Shown: one piece after another, positions 17,758 through 27,631 of the stretch
Layout: every line of letters begins with the position of its first letter
Numbering within the stretch: the first letter of the stretch is position 1
Origin: Azoarcus sp. L1K30
GTDB taxonomy: Bacteria > Pseudomonadota > Gammaproteobacteria > Burkholderiales > Rhodocyclaceae
Reading direction: 5' to 3'
NCBI RefSeq assembly: GCF_018122735.1
Contig: NZ_JAGRRD010000001.1
Coordinates: 3,143,190 to 3,207,189, forward strand
DNA: 64,000 nt
Program-made: the position numbers and the translations under genes
Notes under the pieces: generated by a model
The model's input: the letters and a program-made list of their open reading frames with translations, nothing else
Told to the model about the DNA's origin: nothing
The model's database searches: none

Positions 17758-18279
17758 TCAGATCGGCCGGTTGTCATCGCGCTCGACCGGCTGATACTGC
17801 GGCAGCAGCAACAGGTAAGTCATCGGCAACCACAACAGGACGCTGGTGAAACTCGACAGAAAATACGACCACCCCGGAAACTCCGCGCCCGCGATCAGAC
17901 GCACGACCACCATCAGGGTCTGGGCCACCAGGAACATCGGCAAGACATGCAGCGCTTGCTGCAGCGCGGTGAACCACATCAAACGCCGCGCCAGACCATT
18001 GGCCAGATAGGCCAGCACGACGTAGGCCAGGGCATGCTGCCCCATCGCCGCACCCTGCCCGATATCGACCAGAAGGCCAAAGAAAAATCCCGCACCCATG
18101 CCGATTCGCAAGGGTTCGCGAATGCACCAGAACGCCAGCACCAGCGCCAGCCAGTCGGGCACGCCTGGCAAACGGCCGGTCGGCACATAGACCAGCCCGA
18201 GCGCCACCAGCAGGCTCAGATGGATGAACCACAGCCTCGCGGGCAACAGGATTCGGCTCGAACGATTGGTCGGTTGCAT
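17758..18279 (-). CDS. mreD: rod shape-determining protein MreD
   Basis: 173 residues with five to six predicted membrane helices (LWFIHLSLLVALGLVYV, LALVLAFWCI, IGMGAGFFFGLLVDIGQGA and others), normal for MreD. The conserved GxxxGLLxD region is present (FFFGLLVDIGQGAAMGQHAL). The start ATG at 18279 is placed 2 nt after the mreC stop. MreD couples cytoplasmic MreB to the periplasmic PBP2/RodA machinery. Confidence 0.93.
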   Translation of the reverse strand: MQPTNRSSRILLPARLWFIHLSLLVALGLVYVPTGRLPGVPDWLALVLAFWCIREPLRIGMGAGFFFGLLVDIGQGAAMGQHALAYVVLAYLANGLARRLMWFTALQQALHVLPMFLVAQTLMVVVRLIAGAEFPGWSYFLSSFTSVLLWLPMTYLLLLPQYQPVERDDNRPI

Positions 18280-18281
18280 GA

Positions 18282-19181
18282 TCAGCGCTTGGTCCGGGTA
18301 CTGGGTGCCGCCACTTCCTGCTCCGCCGTCGGACGCGGCGGCGGCAGCGCCAGACGCCCCAGCACGAGCACCTGGGTACTGCGCTCGACGCCCGCGAGCG
18401 GACGGCACAGGATGCGCGCAAAGGCATCGGTATCGCGATCGACCGATTCAATCTCGGCCACCGGCAGGCCAGGCACGAAAACGCCGTCCAGCCCCGACGT
18501 GACGAGCGTATCGCCAGGCTGGATATCCGCCGTGGCAATGATGAACCTCACCTCCAGCCGCCCCTGGCCGGTACCGAAGAGCACGCCGCGCAAACCATTG
18601 CGCACCACCTGTACCGGAATCGCCTGCTCGCGGTCGGTCAGCAAAGTCACTTCGGCCTGGATCGGATAGACGCGGGTCACCTGCCCCAGCAGACCGGCCG
18701 CATCCACCACCGCCAATCCGGTTTCAACCCCCTGCTGTGCGCCACGGTCGAGGATGACCTTGCGCGAGAACGGATCGGGCGCATCGTAGAGCACGTCCGC
18801 CGCAATACTGCGCACGCCGACGCGCTGCGACATTTCCAGCAAACTGCGCAACTGGGCATTTTCACGTTCGAGCTGCGCATACCGCAGCAAACGATCGCCG
18901 GTGCCCAGCTGCTGCCGACGCAACTCGGCGTTCTCGAGTTGCACCTTCACCAGCGTGGCAAAGTACACCGAGGCATTGCGAACGAAGTCGGCAGGCGTCG
19001 CCGCAGCCATCTGCAAGGGGTAGGTCGCAACCGACAGCCCCTGGCGCAGGACTTCGAGATAGCGGAAACGCAGGTCGGCCACCAGGATCGCCAGGCATAG
19101 CGATACGAACACCAGCAGGCGAACCAGCGGTGCAGGGCCTCGATTGAAAATCGGGGGTGCTTGATGGCCGGCCAGGGTCAT
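18282..19181 (-). CDS. mreC: rod shape-determining protein MreC
   Basis: 299 residues. An N-terminal membrane anchor (LVRLLVFVSLCLAILVADLRF) is followed by a coiled-coil stretch (VQLENAELRRQQL to ENAQLRSLLEM) and the MreC beta-barrel region (DPFSRKVILDRGAQQGVETGLAVV, GLLGQVTRVYP, GDTLVTSGLDGVFVPGLPVAEI). It is a periplasmic scaffold that activates PBP2. It lies between mreB and mreD. Confidence 0.95.
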   Translation of the reverse strand: MTLAGHQAPPIFNRGPAPLVRLLVFVSLCLAILVADLRFRYLEVLRQGLSVATYPLQMAAATPADFVRNASVYFATLVKVQLENAELRRQQLGTGDRLLRYAQLERENAQLRSLLEMSQRVGVRSIAADVLYDAPDPFSRKVILDRGAQQGVETGLAVVDAAGLLGQVTRVYPIQAEVTLLTDREQAIPVQVVRNGLRGVLFGTGQGRLEVRFIIATADIQPGDTLVTSGLDGVFVPGLPVAEIESVDRDTDAFARILCRPLAGVERSTQVLVLGRLALPPPRPTAEQEVAAPSTRTKR

Positions 19182-19236
19182 CGCGGAAATCCTGATTCAG
19201 GCGCGGCCTGACGACAAAGCCGCCAGGCGGTGCCGG

Positions 19237-20682
<1,446 letters not shown>

Positions 20683-20761
20683 ACCTTCACGGCAGGGCAG
20701 CGCAGGCACGCTGCGTGCGCAGGCCCTCCCCGTGCCCCTCTTTCCAGCAAGCAGCCACGAC

Positions 20762-22234
20762 ATGATCAATGCTTCACTCCCCGCCCTGCGCCAGGCGCTG
20801 GACGCCAGGCAGATTTCCAGCGTCGAACTCGCCGGACTCTTCCTCGACCGCATCGAGGCCAGCAATCCGGCGCTGAACGCCTTCATCACCGTCGACCGCG
20901 ACGGCGCCCTTGCCGCCGCTGCCGCCGCGGACTCGCGCATCGCACGCGGCGAGGCCGGCCCGCTGACCGGCATTCCGCTCGCCCACAAGGACGTGTTCTG
21001 CACCGAAGGCGTGCTCACGACCTGTGGCTCGAAGATGCTGTCGAATTTCGTCAGCCCCTACGACGCGCACGTGGTGTCGCTGCTGAAGCAGGCCGGCGCG
21101 GTCAGCCTGGGCAAGACCAACATGGACGAATTCGCCATGGGGTCGTCGAACGAGAACTCCTACTACGGCCCGGCACGCAATCCGTGGAATACCGCGCACG
21201 TCACCGGCGGCTCCTCGGGCGGCTCGGCGGCTGCGGTTGCGGCCCGCCTGGTGCCGATCGCCACGGGCACCGACACCGGTGGCTCGGTACGACAACCTGC
21301 CGCGTTCACCGGCGTGACCGGCATCAAGCCGACCTACGGCCTGGTCAGCCGCTTCGGCATGATCGCCTACGCCTCGTCGCTGGACCAGGGCGGCGCCTTT
21401 GGCGCATCCGCGGAAGATTGCGCGCTGCTGCTCGCGGCCATGACCGGCTTCGATGCGCGCGATTCCACCAGCCTCGAACGTGCGCCCCAGGACTACACTG
21501 CGGCGCTGGCGCAGGTCACTGCCGACAGGCCGCTTGCCGGGCTGCGCATCGGCCTGCCGCGCGAGTTCTTTGCCGAAGGCATGAGCGATGACGTACGTGC
21601 GGCCGTCGAAGCAGCCCTCGAACAATACCGCGCGCTCGGCGCCACGACGGTCGAGGTCAGCCTGCCCAACGCGAAGCTGGCCATTCCCGCCTATTACGTG
21701 ATTGCGCCGGCCGAAGCGTCGAGCAACCTGAGCCGTTTCGACGGCGTGCGCTTCGGCCACCGCGCCGCCGACTATGGCGATCTCAACGACATGTACTGCA
21801 AGAGCCGGGCGCAAGGCTTCGGCGCCGAGGTCAAGCGCCGCATTCTCGTCGGCACCTACGTGCTGTCGCACGGCTACTACGACGCCTACTACCTGCAAGC
21901 GCAGAAGCTGCGTCGCCTGATCGCCGAGGATTTTCGCCGGGCCCTCACCGAATGCGACGTCATCGCCGGTCCGACCACGCCGACCACCGCGTGGGCACTG
22001 GGCGCGATGGGCGACGATCCGGTACAGATGTACCTTGCCGACATCTACACCATCGCCGTCAACCTGGCCGGGCTGCCGGGCCTGTCGCACCCCTGCGGTT
22101 TCGGGGCAGGCGCATTGCCCGTCGGACTGCAGCTGATCGGAGACTATTTTGCCGAATCCACGCTGCTGGCGACCGCACATGGCTACCAGCAGCACACCGA
22201 CTGGCATCGGCAGCATCCTGCGGCATTCGTGTGA
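20762..22234 (+). CDS. gatA: Asp-tRNA(Asn)/Glu-tRNA(Gln) amidotransferase subunit A
   Basis: 490 residues from the ATG at 20762. It is an amidase-signature enzyme: the catalytic Lys in IPLAHKDVF, then the Gly/Ser-rich [19 protein letters not shown] and [13 protein letters not shown] carrying the cis-Ser and nucleophile Ser. [18 protein letters not shown] and the C-terminal [12 protein letters not shown] are also typical. It hydrolyses glutamine and channels ammonia to GatB. It is separated from gatC by 79 bp. Confidence 0.97.
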   Translation: MINASLPALRQALDARQISSVELAGLFLDRIEASNPALNAFITVDRDGALAAAAAADSRIARGEAGPLTGIPLAHKDVFCTEGVLTTCGSKMLSNFVSPYDAHVVSLLKQAGAVSLGKTNMDEFAMGSSNENSYYGPARNPWNTAHVTGGSSGGSAAAVAARLVPIATGTDTGGSVRQPAAFTGVTGIKPTYGLVSRFGMIAYASSLDQGGAFGASAEDCALLLAAMTGFDARDSTSLERAPQDYTAALAQVTADRPLAGLRIGLPREFFAEGMSDDVRAAVEAALEQYRALGATTVEVSLPNAKLAIPAYYVIAPAEASSNLSRFDGVRFGHRAADYGDLNDMYCKSRAQGFGAEVKRRILVGTYVLSHGYYDAYYLQAQKLRRLIAEDFRRALTECDVIAGPTTPTTAWALGAMGDDPVQMYLADIYTIAVNLAGLPGLSHPCGFGAGALPVGLQLIGDYFAESTLLATAHGYQQHTDWHRQHPAAFV

Positions 22235-22241
22235 GACGGGC

Positions 22242-22742
22242 ATGAAACATCGCATTTTCGCCCGTCGTCGCGGGGCGCTCGGTGCCCTTGCTGGCGCTTT
22301 GCTGCTGGCCGCCTGCGCCACACCATCGATTTTCGTTCCCGAGACCGCACCGGCGCCGAGCGACGAGACCCAGGCCGGCGGCCGTCTGAAGCCAATGCCG
22401 ATCCGCCCGCTCAACGTGCAGGCCGACTGCCGCTTCAAGGACGAAGCCGGTTACGGCGCCAGTGCGCTGCTCGATGTCAGCTATTCGGAAGTGCACCGCT
22501 TCTCCGCGTCGGTCAGCGTGCCCAAGCGCGGCAGCTGCCACTTCGATCTCGCCGACTTCGAGCAGGTGCGCAAGGAGCCCCACGTCGAACTGCGGGCGCG
22601 TGACGGCTGCGTGGTGCGCATGTGGGAACAGGGCGATCAGGTCACCGTCGCCTTTGCCCAGTGTGCCAGCCGCTGCGACCGCGGCACCTTTGACTATGTA
22701 TGGCCCATCCTGGTGGATCGGCCGAGCGGTCGCTGCAACTGA
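22242..22742 (+). CDS. uncharacterised lipoprotein encoded between gatA and gatB
   Basis: 166 residues from the ATG at 22242. A basic N-region (KHRIFARRRGA) and hydrophobic stretch end in the lipobox LLAAC near residue 24, followed by a Pro-rich linker and a Cys-containing domain (QADCRFKDEAGYGASALLDVSY, RGSCHF, DGCVVRMW, FAQCASRCDRG). No family was recognised; six Cys in the mature part suggest disulfides. It begins 7 nt after gatA and ends 24 nt before gatB, so it is almost certainly cotranscribed with genes it has no obvious functional link to. Confidence 0.82.
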   Translation: MKHRIFARRRGALGALAGALLLAACATPSIFVPETAPAPSDETQAGGRLKPMPIRPLNVQADCRFKDEAGYGASALLDVSYSEVHRFSASVSVPKRGSCHFDLADFEQVRKEPHVELRARDGCVVRMWEQGDQVTVAFAQCASRCDRGTFDYVWPILVDRPSGRCN

Positions 22743-22766
22743 CCGCCAGCACTCACGGATACAGAC

Positions 22767-24227
22767 ATGAGCAGATCGGATTGGGAAGTCGTCATCGGAC
22801 TGGAAGTTCACGCCCAGCTCAACACCGCTTCCAAGATATTTTCCGGCGCCAGCACCGCCTTCGGCGCCGAACCCAACGTACAGGCCAGTGCGGTGGATGT
22901 CGCCCTGCCGGGCGTGCTGCCGGTCCTCAATCGCGGCGCGGTCGAGCGCGCGATCCGGCTCGGACTCGCGCTCGGTTCGCACATCGCCCCCAAGAGCGTG
23001 TTCGCGCGCAAGAACTACTTCTACCCCGACCTGCCGAAAGGTTACCAGATCAGCCAGTTCGAGCTGCCGGTGGTGCAGGGCGGCACCCTCACCATCCGTG
23101 TCGGCGAAGGCGATTCCGCCTACGAAAAGACCGTGCAGCTGACCCGCGCCCACCTCGAGGAAGACGCCGGCAAGAGCCTGCATGAAGACTTCCACGGCAT
23201 GAGCGGGATCGACCTCAACCGCGCCGGCACGCCCCTGCTCGAGATCGTCTCTGAGCCCGACATGCGCTCGTCGGCGGAGGCCGTGGCCTATGCCCGCGCG
23301 CTGCACGCGCTGGTGCGCTGGATCGACATCTGCGACGGCAACATGCAGGAGGGCTCCTTCCGCTGCGATGCCAACGTGTCGGTGCGCAAATGGGGTGCCG
23401 AGCAGTTCGGTACCCGGCGTGAAATCAAGAACCTCAACTCCTTCCGCTTCCTGCAGCAGGCGATCGACTACGAGGTGCAGTGGCAGATCGACACCATCGA
23501 GGACGGCGGCACCATCCAGCAGGCCACCGTGCTGTTCGACCCCGAAACGGGCGAGACGCGGATGATGCGCTCGAAGGAGGATGCCCACGACTACCGCTAC
23601 TTCCCCGATCCCGACCTGCTGCCGCTGGTCATCGACGAGGCCTGGATCGCCCGCGTGCGCGGCGAGATGCCGGAGCTCCCTGCGGCGATGAAGGACCGCT
23701 TCGTCGCCGAACTCGGCCTTTCGGCTTACGACGCCGCGGCGCTGACCGCCGCCAAGGAAATCGCCACCTACTTCCAGGCGGCGGTGGATGCCGCAGGCAG
23801 CAACATCGCCAAACTGTGTGCCAACTGGGTCATGGGCGAGCTGGCTGCCCGTCTGAACAAGGCCGACCTCGATATCAGCGCGTCGCCGGTGACGCCCGCC
23901 CAGCTTGCCGGGCTGGTGTCCCGCATCGCCGACAGCACGATCTCCAACGCCATTGCACGCAAGGTGTTCGATGCGCTATGGAATGGCGAGGGTGCGACCG
24001 CCGACGAGATCATCGACAAGCAGGGCCTCAGGCAGGTTACCGACAGCAGCGCCATCGAGGCCATGATCGACGAGGTGCTGGCGGCCAACCAGAAGTCGGT
24101 CGAGGAATTCCGCGCAGGCAAGGAAAAGGCCTTCAATGCGCTGGTGGGACAGGTCATGAAGGCGAGCAAGGGAAAGGCCAGCCCGGCCCAGGTCAACGAA
24201 CTGCTGCGCCAGAAATTGGCGGGCTGA
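22767..24227 (+). CDS. gatB: Asp-tRNA(Asn)/Glu-tRNA(Gln) amidotransferase subunit B
   Basis: 486 residues. Characteristic GatB features are the N-terminal [34 protein letters not shown], the kinase-like region with [32 protein letters not shown] and [20 protein letters not shown], then a YqeY-like helical tail domain ending [13 protein letters not shown]. It activates the misacylated tRNA with ATP and transamidates it. A 14-bp hairpin just after the gene may end the operon. Confidence 0.97.
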   Translation: MSRSDWEVVIGLEVHAQLNTASKIFSGASTAFGAEPNVQASAVDVALPGVLPVLNRGAVERAIRLGLALGSHIAPKSVFARKNYFYPDLPKGYQISQFELPVVQGGTLTIRVGEGDSAYEKTVQLTRAHLEEDAGKSLHEDFHGMSGIDLNRAGTPLLEIVSEPDMRSSAEAVAYARALHALVRWIDICDGNMQEGSFRCDANVSVRKWGAEQFGTRREIKNLNSFRFLQQAIDYEVQWQIDTIEDGGTIQQATVLFDPETGETRMMRSKEDAHDYRYFPDPDLLPLVIDEAWIARVRGEMPELPAAMKDRFVAELGLSAYDAAALTAAKEIATYFQAAVDAAGSNIAKLCANWVMGELAARLNKADLDISASPVTPAQLAGLVSRIADSTISNAIARKVFDALWNGEGATADEIIDKQGLRQVTDSSAIEAMIDEVLAANQKSVEEFRAGKEKAFNALVGQVMKASKGKASPAQVNELLRQKLAG

Positions 24228-24246
24228 ACCCGGCTTCGAACAGTTT

Positions 24247-24280
24247 GATCACCGGCGGCATGCCGTTGCCGTCGGTGATC
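24247..24280 (+). terminator. hairpin after gatB, probable operon terminator
   Basis: GATCACCGGCGGCA and TGCCGTCGGTGATC pair as a 14-bp stem (one G-U) around a 6-nt loop, starting 20 nt after the gatB stop. The following sequence is pyrimidine-rich (CCCCTTCCCTTTC) rather than a clean U-tract, so termination strength is uncertain. Confidence 0.55.
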
Positions 24281-24374
24281 TGCCCCTTCCCTTTCATCAG
24301 CTGCGGCTGCCGGGCCGATTCCATTTCGGGCCCGGCCTGACTATGCTTGGCCTACCTCGATCAATTCCGGAGTC

Positions 24375-24905
24375 ATGGCCATGCGCATCCCTTCCCTTCC
24401 CCTTGCCTGTTTCCTGCTGTCGGTAGCAAGCGTAGGCCCCTGTCTGGCAGAGACGCCATCTGATCTGCCCAAGCGCAAACCGGGCCTGTGGGAAATGAAG
24501 ACCACCATGGTCGAGATGGGCGGCATGGGGCAAACCTTGAGCATGTGCGTCGGTGCCCAGACCGATGATCTCCTCGTGCAGCAAGGTGACGAACAGTGCT
24601 CGCAGAAATCCTACCGCCGCAATGGAGACCGCATCGTGTTCAATGCGGTATGCCAGACCGAAGGCAGCACGGCGAAGATCGAGGGCAGCTTTTCCGGCGA
24701 TTTCGTCAACCGCTACAGCGGCGAAGTCCGCAGCACCTACACACCGCCGCTGCAGGGCATGAAGACAATGACGCTGAAGCAGGAAGCGCGCTGGACGGGC
24801 GCCTGCAAACCCGGGCAAAAGCCTGGCGACGTGGTCATGCAGGGCATGAACGGCATCAACATCGAAGAGATGATGAAGAACATGCCGCAAGCCCCGCGGC
24901 GTTGA
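24375..24905 (+). CDS. DUF3617 domain-containing periplasmic protein
   Basis: 176 residues, starting MAMRIPSLP (an ATG two codons in is possible). A signal peptide (PLACFLLSVASVGPCLA) precedes a DUF3617-type domain: RKPGLWEMKTTM, a conserved Cys in LSMCVG, RRNGDRIVFNAVC, and the Thr/Tyr-rich strand VNRYSGEVRSTYTPP, with Cys in WTGACKPGQ. DUF3617 proteins are common, uncharacterised, secreted beta-rich proteins of proteobacteria. It appears to be a single gene after the gatB hairpin. Confidence 0.85.
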   Translation: MAMRIPSLPLACFLLSVASVGPCLAETPSDLPKRKPGLWEMKTTMVEMGGMGQTLSMCVGAQTDDLLVQQGDEQCSQKSYRRNGDRIVFNAVCQTEGSTAKIEGSFSGDFVNRYSGEVRSTYTPPLQGMKTMTLKQEARWTGACKPGQKPGDVVMQGMNGINIEEMMKNMPQAPRR

Positions 24906-25053
24906 GACTGCGGGAGATGGCGGCAGACTTCCTGCGCTGAACGCCATCAGCCGACCGCCGTCGCCACGGTCTGGCGCGCCCGCCTACCGCCCGCTGTTCG
25001 CCATTCCACTCCCCTCGTGCGCGATGCTTGAGCCGCGTCAATGCAGAACCCGG

Positions 25054-25066
25054 ATGTTCGGAACAT
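25054..25066. promoter_or_regulatory. palindrome upstream of the yeeE-like gene, candidate operator
   Basis: ATGTTC-G-GAACAT is a perfect 6-1-6 inverted repeat 67 nt upstream of the transporter start, followed at once by an AT-rich element (GCTTATATGC) that could contain a -10. The surrounding 227-bp gap (24906-25132) shows nothing else recognisable. Confidence 0.35.
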
Positions 25067-25132
25067 GCTTATATGCTTCAATACTGACAAGACCGGAGAA
25101 TCCCGGCCCAAAGTCATGTGGTGGAGACAAAC

Positions 25133-26221
25133 ATGCCGAACCTGCTGCAACTCATCGACTGGATGGGCGAGGATCGCAGCCTCGCATTCGGCGGTCTGCT
25201 GATCGGCGCCCTGTTCGGCGCCTGTGCCCAACGCTCGCGGTTCTGCCTGCGTGCGGCGGTGGTGGAAGTCGCACGCGGTCAGCTCGGCGCCAAGCTGTCG
25301 ATCTGGTTGCTTGCATTCTCGGCAGCGATCATCGCCACCCAGTCGCTGCAGCTGGCGGGCATGTTCGACACCGCCAACGTGCGCCAGCTCTCGAATCGCG
25401 GCAGCTTGTCGGGCGCCCTGGTGGGCGGACTGCTGTTCGGCGCGGGCATGATCCTCGCCCGTGGCTGCTCCAGCCGCCTGCTGGTACTGGCGGCCAACGG
25501 CAATCTGCGCGCGTTGCTGTCGGGGCTGATCTTCGCGGTGACGGCGCAGGCCTCGATGACGGGCATCCTGTCGCCCCTGCGCGAGAGCATCGGCGCGTGG
25601 TGGACGATCAGTGGCGGTGGTGCCCGCGATCTGTTGGCCCTGTCCGGTCTCGGCCATGGTGGCGGTCTTGTGTTCGGCCTGCTGTGGCTGCTCGCGGGCG
25701 CGTGGTTCGGCGCCCGTCACCGAATCGGCGGCTGGGCCTGGGCAGGTGGCATCGGCGCCGGTGTGGCGGTGGCATTCGCATGGTGGTTCACCTTCGAGAT
25801 GTCCGCACGCACCTTCGACCCCACACCGATCAAGAGCCTGTCCTTCACCGGGCCTTCGGCCGATGTCCTGATGCGGGTGCTGTCCCCGCCGGGCAAGTCG
25901 CTCGATTTCGACCTGGGGATGGTGCCGGGTGTCGTCCTGGGTTCCTTCCTCGCCGCGCTGAGCAAGCGGGAACTGAAGCTGGAGGGCTTTCAGGGCGGCC
26001 ATGCGATGCGGCGCTACATTGCGGGCGCCGTGCTGATGGGGTTTGGCGGCATGCTGGCCGGAGGCTGTGCCGTCGGCGCTGGCATATCGGGTGCCTCGGT
26101 CTTTGCGCTCACCGCCTGGATCACCCTGTCAGGCATGTGGGCTGGCGCGAGTCTCACCGACTGGATCATCGACCGCAAGCTCGCCTCGCCGAGCGTTGCC
26201 ACAATGGGTATCAGTCCCTGA
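25133..26221 (+). CDS. YeeE/YedE family (TsuA-like) sulfur-compound transporter
   Basis: 362 residues from the ATG at 25133, chosen over an in-frame GTG at 25118 because GTGGAGA is correctly placed as Shine-Dalgarno. It is a multi-pass protein with two pseudo-symmetric YeeE/YedE halves, each with the family's Cys-containing motifs: CAQRSRFCLRA near the N-terminus, ILARGCSSRLLVL in half 1 and MLAGGCAVGAGISG in half 2. Homologues import thiosulfate or related sulfane sulfur through a relay of such cysteines. Substrate here is inferred. No rhodanese or TusA partner is adjacent. Confidence 0.88.
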   Translation: MPNLLQLIDWMGEDRSLAFGGLLIGALFGACAQRSRFCLRAAVVEVARGQLGAKLSIWLLAFSAAIIATQSLQLAGMFDTANVRQLSNRGSLSGALVGGLLFGAGMILARGCSSRLLVLAANGNLRALLSGLIFAVTAQASMTGILSPLRESIGAWWTISGGGARDLLALSGLGHGGGLVFGLLWLLAGAWFGARHRIGGWAWAGGIGAGVAVAFAWWFTFEMSARTFDPTPIKSLSFTGPSADVLMRVLSPPGKSLDFDLGMVPGVVLGSFLAALSKRELKLEGFQGGHAMRRYIAGAVLMGFGGMLAGGCAVGAGISGASVFALTAWITLSGMWAGASLTDWIIDRKLASPSVATMGISP

Positions 26222-26284
26222 CGCAGGCACGATATCGGCGCGGCGCTATAATCGACTTCGTACAACGCAATTGCGAAGCCCATC

Positions 26285-27109
26285 ATGTGCCAGCTGCTCG
26301 GAATGAACTGCAATGTGCCGACCGACATCTGTTTTTCGTTTGCCGGTTTTCGAGCGCGCGGCGGACTGACCGATCACCATCGTGACGGCTGGGGCATTGC
26401 CTTCTTCGAGGGCCGGGGCGTGCGCGCCTTTCTGGAGCCTTGCGCCAGCGCGGATTCTCCGCTGTCGGACCTGGTACAACGCTACCCGATTCATTCGCTC
26501 AACGTGATCGCGCACATCCGCAAGGCAACGCAGGGTGCCGTTCGTCTGGAGAATACGCATCCGTTTCAGCGCGAACTGTGGGGACGTTACTGGATTTTCG
26601 CCCACAACGGCAACCTGTGCGACTATCGCCCCGAGCTATCCGGCCGGTTTCGGCCGGTCGGCTCGACCGATTCGGAACACGCGTTCTGTCACATCCTCAA
26701 CGTGCTGGCACGGCGCTTTCCCGAGGCCGCCCCGGCACCACGCGACCTGTATGCCGCACTGCGCGAACTGGCGATCGAGATTGGCAGCCATGGCGAGTTC
26801 AACTTCCTGCTCTCGGATGGCGATCGTCTCTACGCACATTGTTCTTCGCGCCTGGTCTATGTCATCCGGCAAACGCCCTTCCCGGTGGCGCATCTAGCTG
26901 ATGAAGACATTGCCATCGATTTCAACCGGCTCACCACGCCCGATGATCGTGTGGCCGTCATCGCCACCACGCCACTGACCGACAACGAGACCTGGACGTC
27001 GCTGACGCCGGGCACGCTGCAGGCCTTCCATCTCGGCGCCCCCGAGAATCTGGGCGAATCCACCACAGTATCCGCGGCAATCGGCACCGGACTGCCGCAT
27101 TGTGCGTAA
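26285..27109 (+). CDS. class II glutamine amidotransferase (YafJ-like)
   Basis: 274 residues, close to E. coli YafJ (about 255). The nucleophile is Cys2, exposed after Met removal (MCQLLGMN). Further Ntn features are DGWGIAFFEGRG, IAHIRKATQG, TPFQRE-like HPFQRELWG, FAHNGNL and GSTDSEHAFCHIL. It should hydrolyse glutamine to release ammonia, but the acceptor is unknown for YafJ-type enzymes. An EgtC-type role in ergothioneine synthesis is unlikely, because no egtB or egtD is nearby. Confidence 0.88.
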   Translation: MCQLLGMNCNVPTDICFSFAGFRARGGLTDHHRDGWGIAFFEGRGVRAFLEPCASADSPLSDLVQRYPIHSLNVIAHIRKATQGAVRLENTHPFQRELWGRYWIFAHNGNLCDYRPELSGRFRPVGSTDSEHAFCHILNVLARRFPEAAPAPRDLYAALRELAIEIGSHGEFNFLLSDGDRLYAHCSSRLVYVIRQTPFPVAHLADEDIAIDFNRLTTPDDRVAVIATTPLTDNETWTSLTPGTLQAFHLGAPENLGESTTVSAAIGTGLPHCA

Positions 27110-27181
27110 ATCTCCCTTATCCGGGCCATGCATACGCGCTAAAGTAACGGCTTGCGAGCCCCTTGCCGTATCGAGGTTGCC

Positions 27182-27601
27182 ATGGATTGCCCACTTTGTA
27201 GCGACAGCGCCGACAACATCATCTGGCACGATGCGCTTTGTCGCATCATCGTGGTCGATGATCCGGACTACCCAGGCTTCTGCCGGGTCATCTGGAATGC
27301 CCATGTCGCCGAGATGACCGACCTGCCCCAAGTGGACAGGCAGCACCTCCTGAACGTGGTGATGGCGACCGAGGAGGCGCTGCGCGCCACGATGCGGCCG
27401 ACGAAGATCAATCTTGCCAGTCTCGGCAACATGGTGCCGCACCTGCACTGGCACGTCATTCCGCGCTTTGCCGACGATCGGCACTTCCCCGAGCCGATCT
27501 GGGGCACGTCGCAACGCGCGGGACAACGCCGTTTACCGCCCGCACCGGTCGAGCTGAAGACGCATGTCGAACGCGTCTTGCTCGCGCGCAGCACTGCCTG
27601 A
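27182..27601 (+). CDS. HIT family protein (histidine-triad nucleotide hydrolase)
   Basis: 139 residues from the ATG at 27182. A CxxC pair at the start (DCPLC) is followed by RIIVVDDPDYPGFCRVIW and, near the end, the triad HLHWHVIPRF (HxHxHxx). It is probably a nucleoside phosphoramidate or dinucleotide hydrolase; substrate unknown. Its start is 72 nt after the amidotransferase stop, on the same strand. Confidence 0.9.
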   Translation: MDCPLCSDSADNIIWHDALCRIIVVDDPDYPGFCRVIWNAHVAEMTDLPQVDRQHLLNVVMATEEALRATMRPTKINLASLGNMVPHLHWHVIPRFADDRHFPEPIWGTSQRAGQRRLPPAPVELKTHVERVLLARSTA

Positions 27602-27631
27602 TCAACGCCGACATCCGAATCCGGAGCTTTC

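Noticed and set aside
15773-17794. A 673-codon plus-strand frame opposite mrdA/mrdB
   Set aside because: It is antisense to genes with complete PBP2 and RodA signatures and has no recognisable domain.
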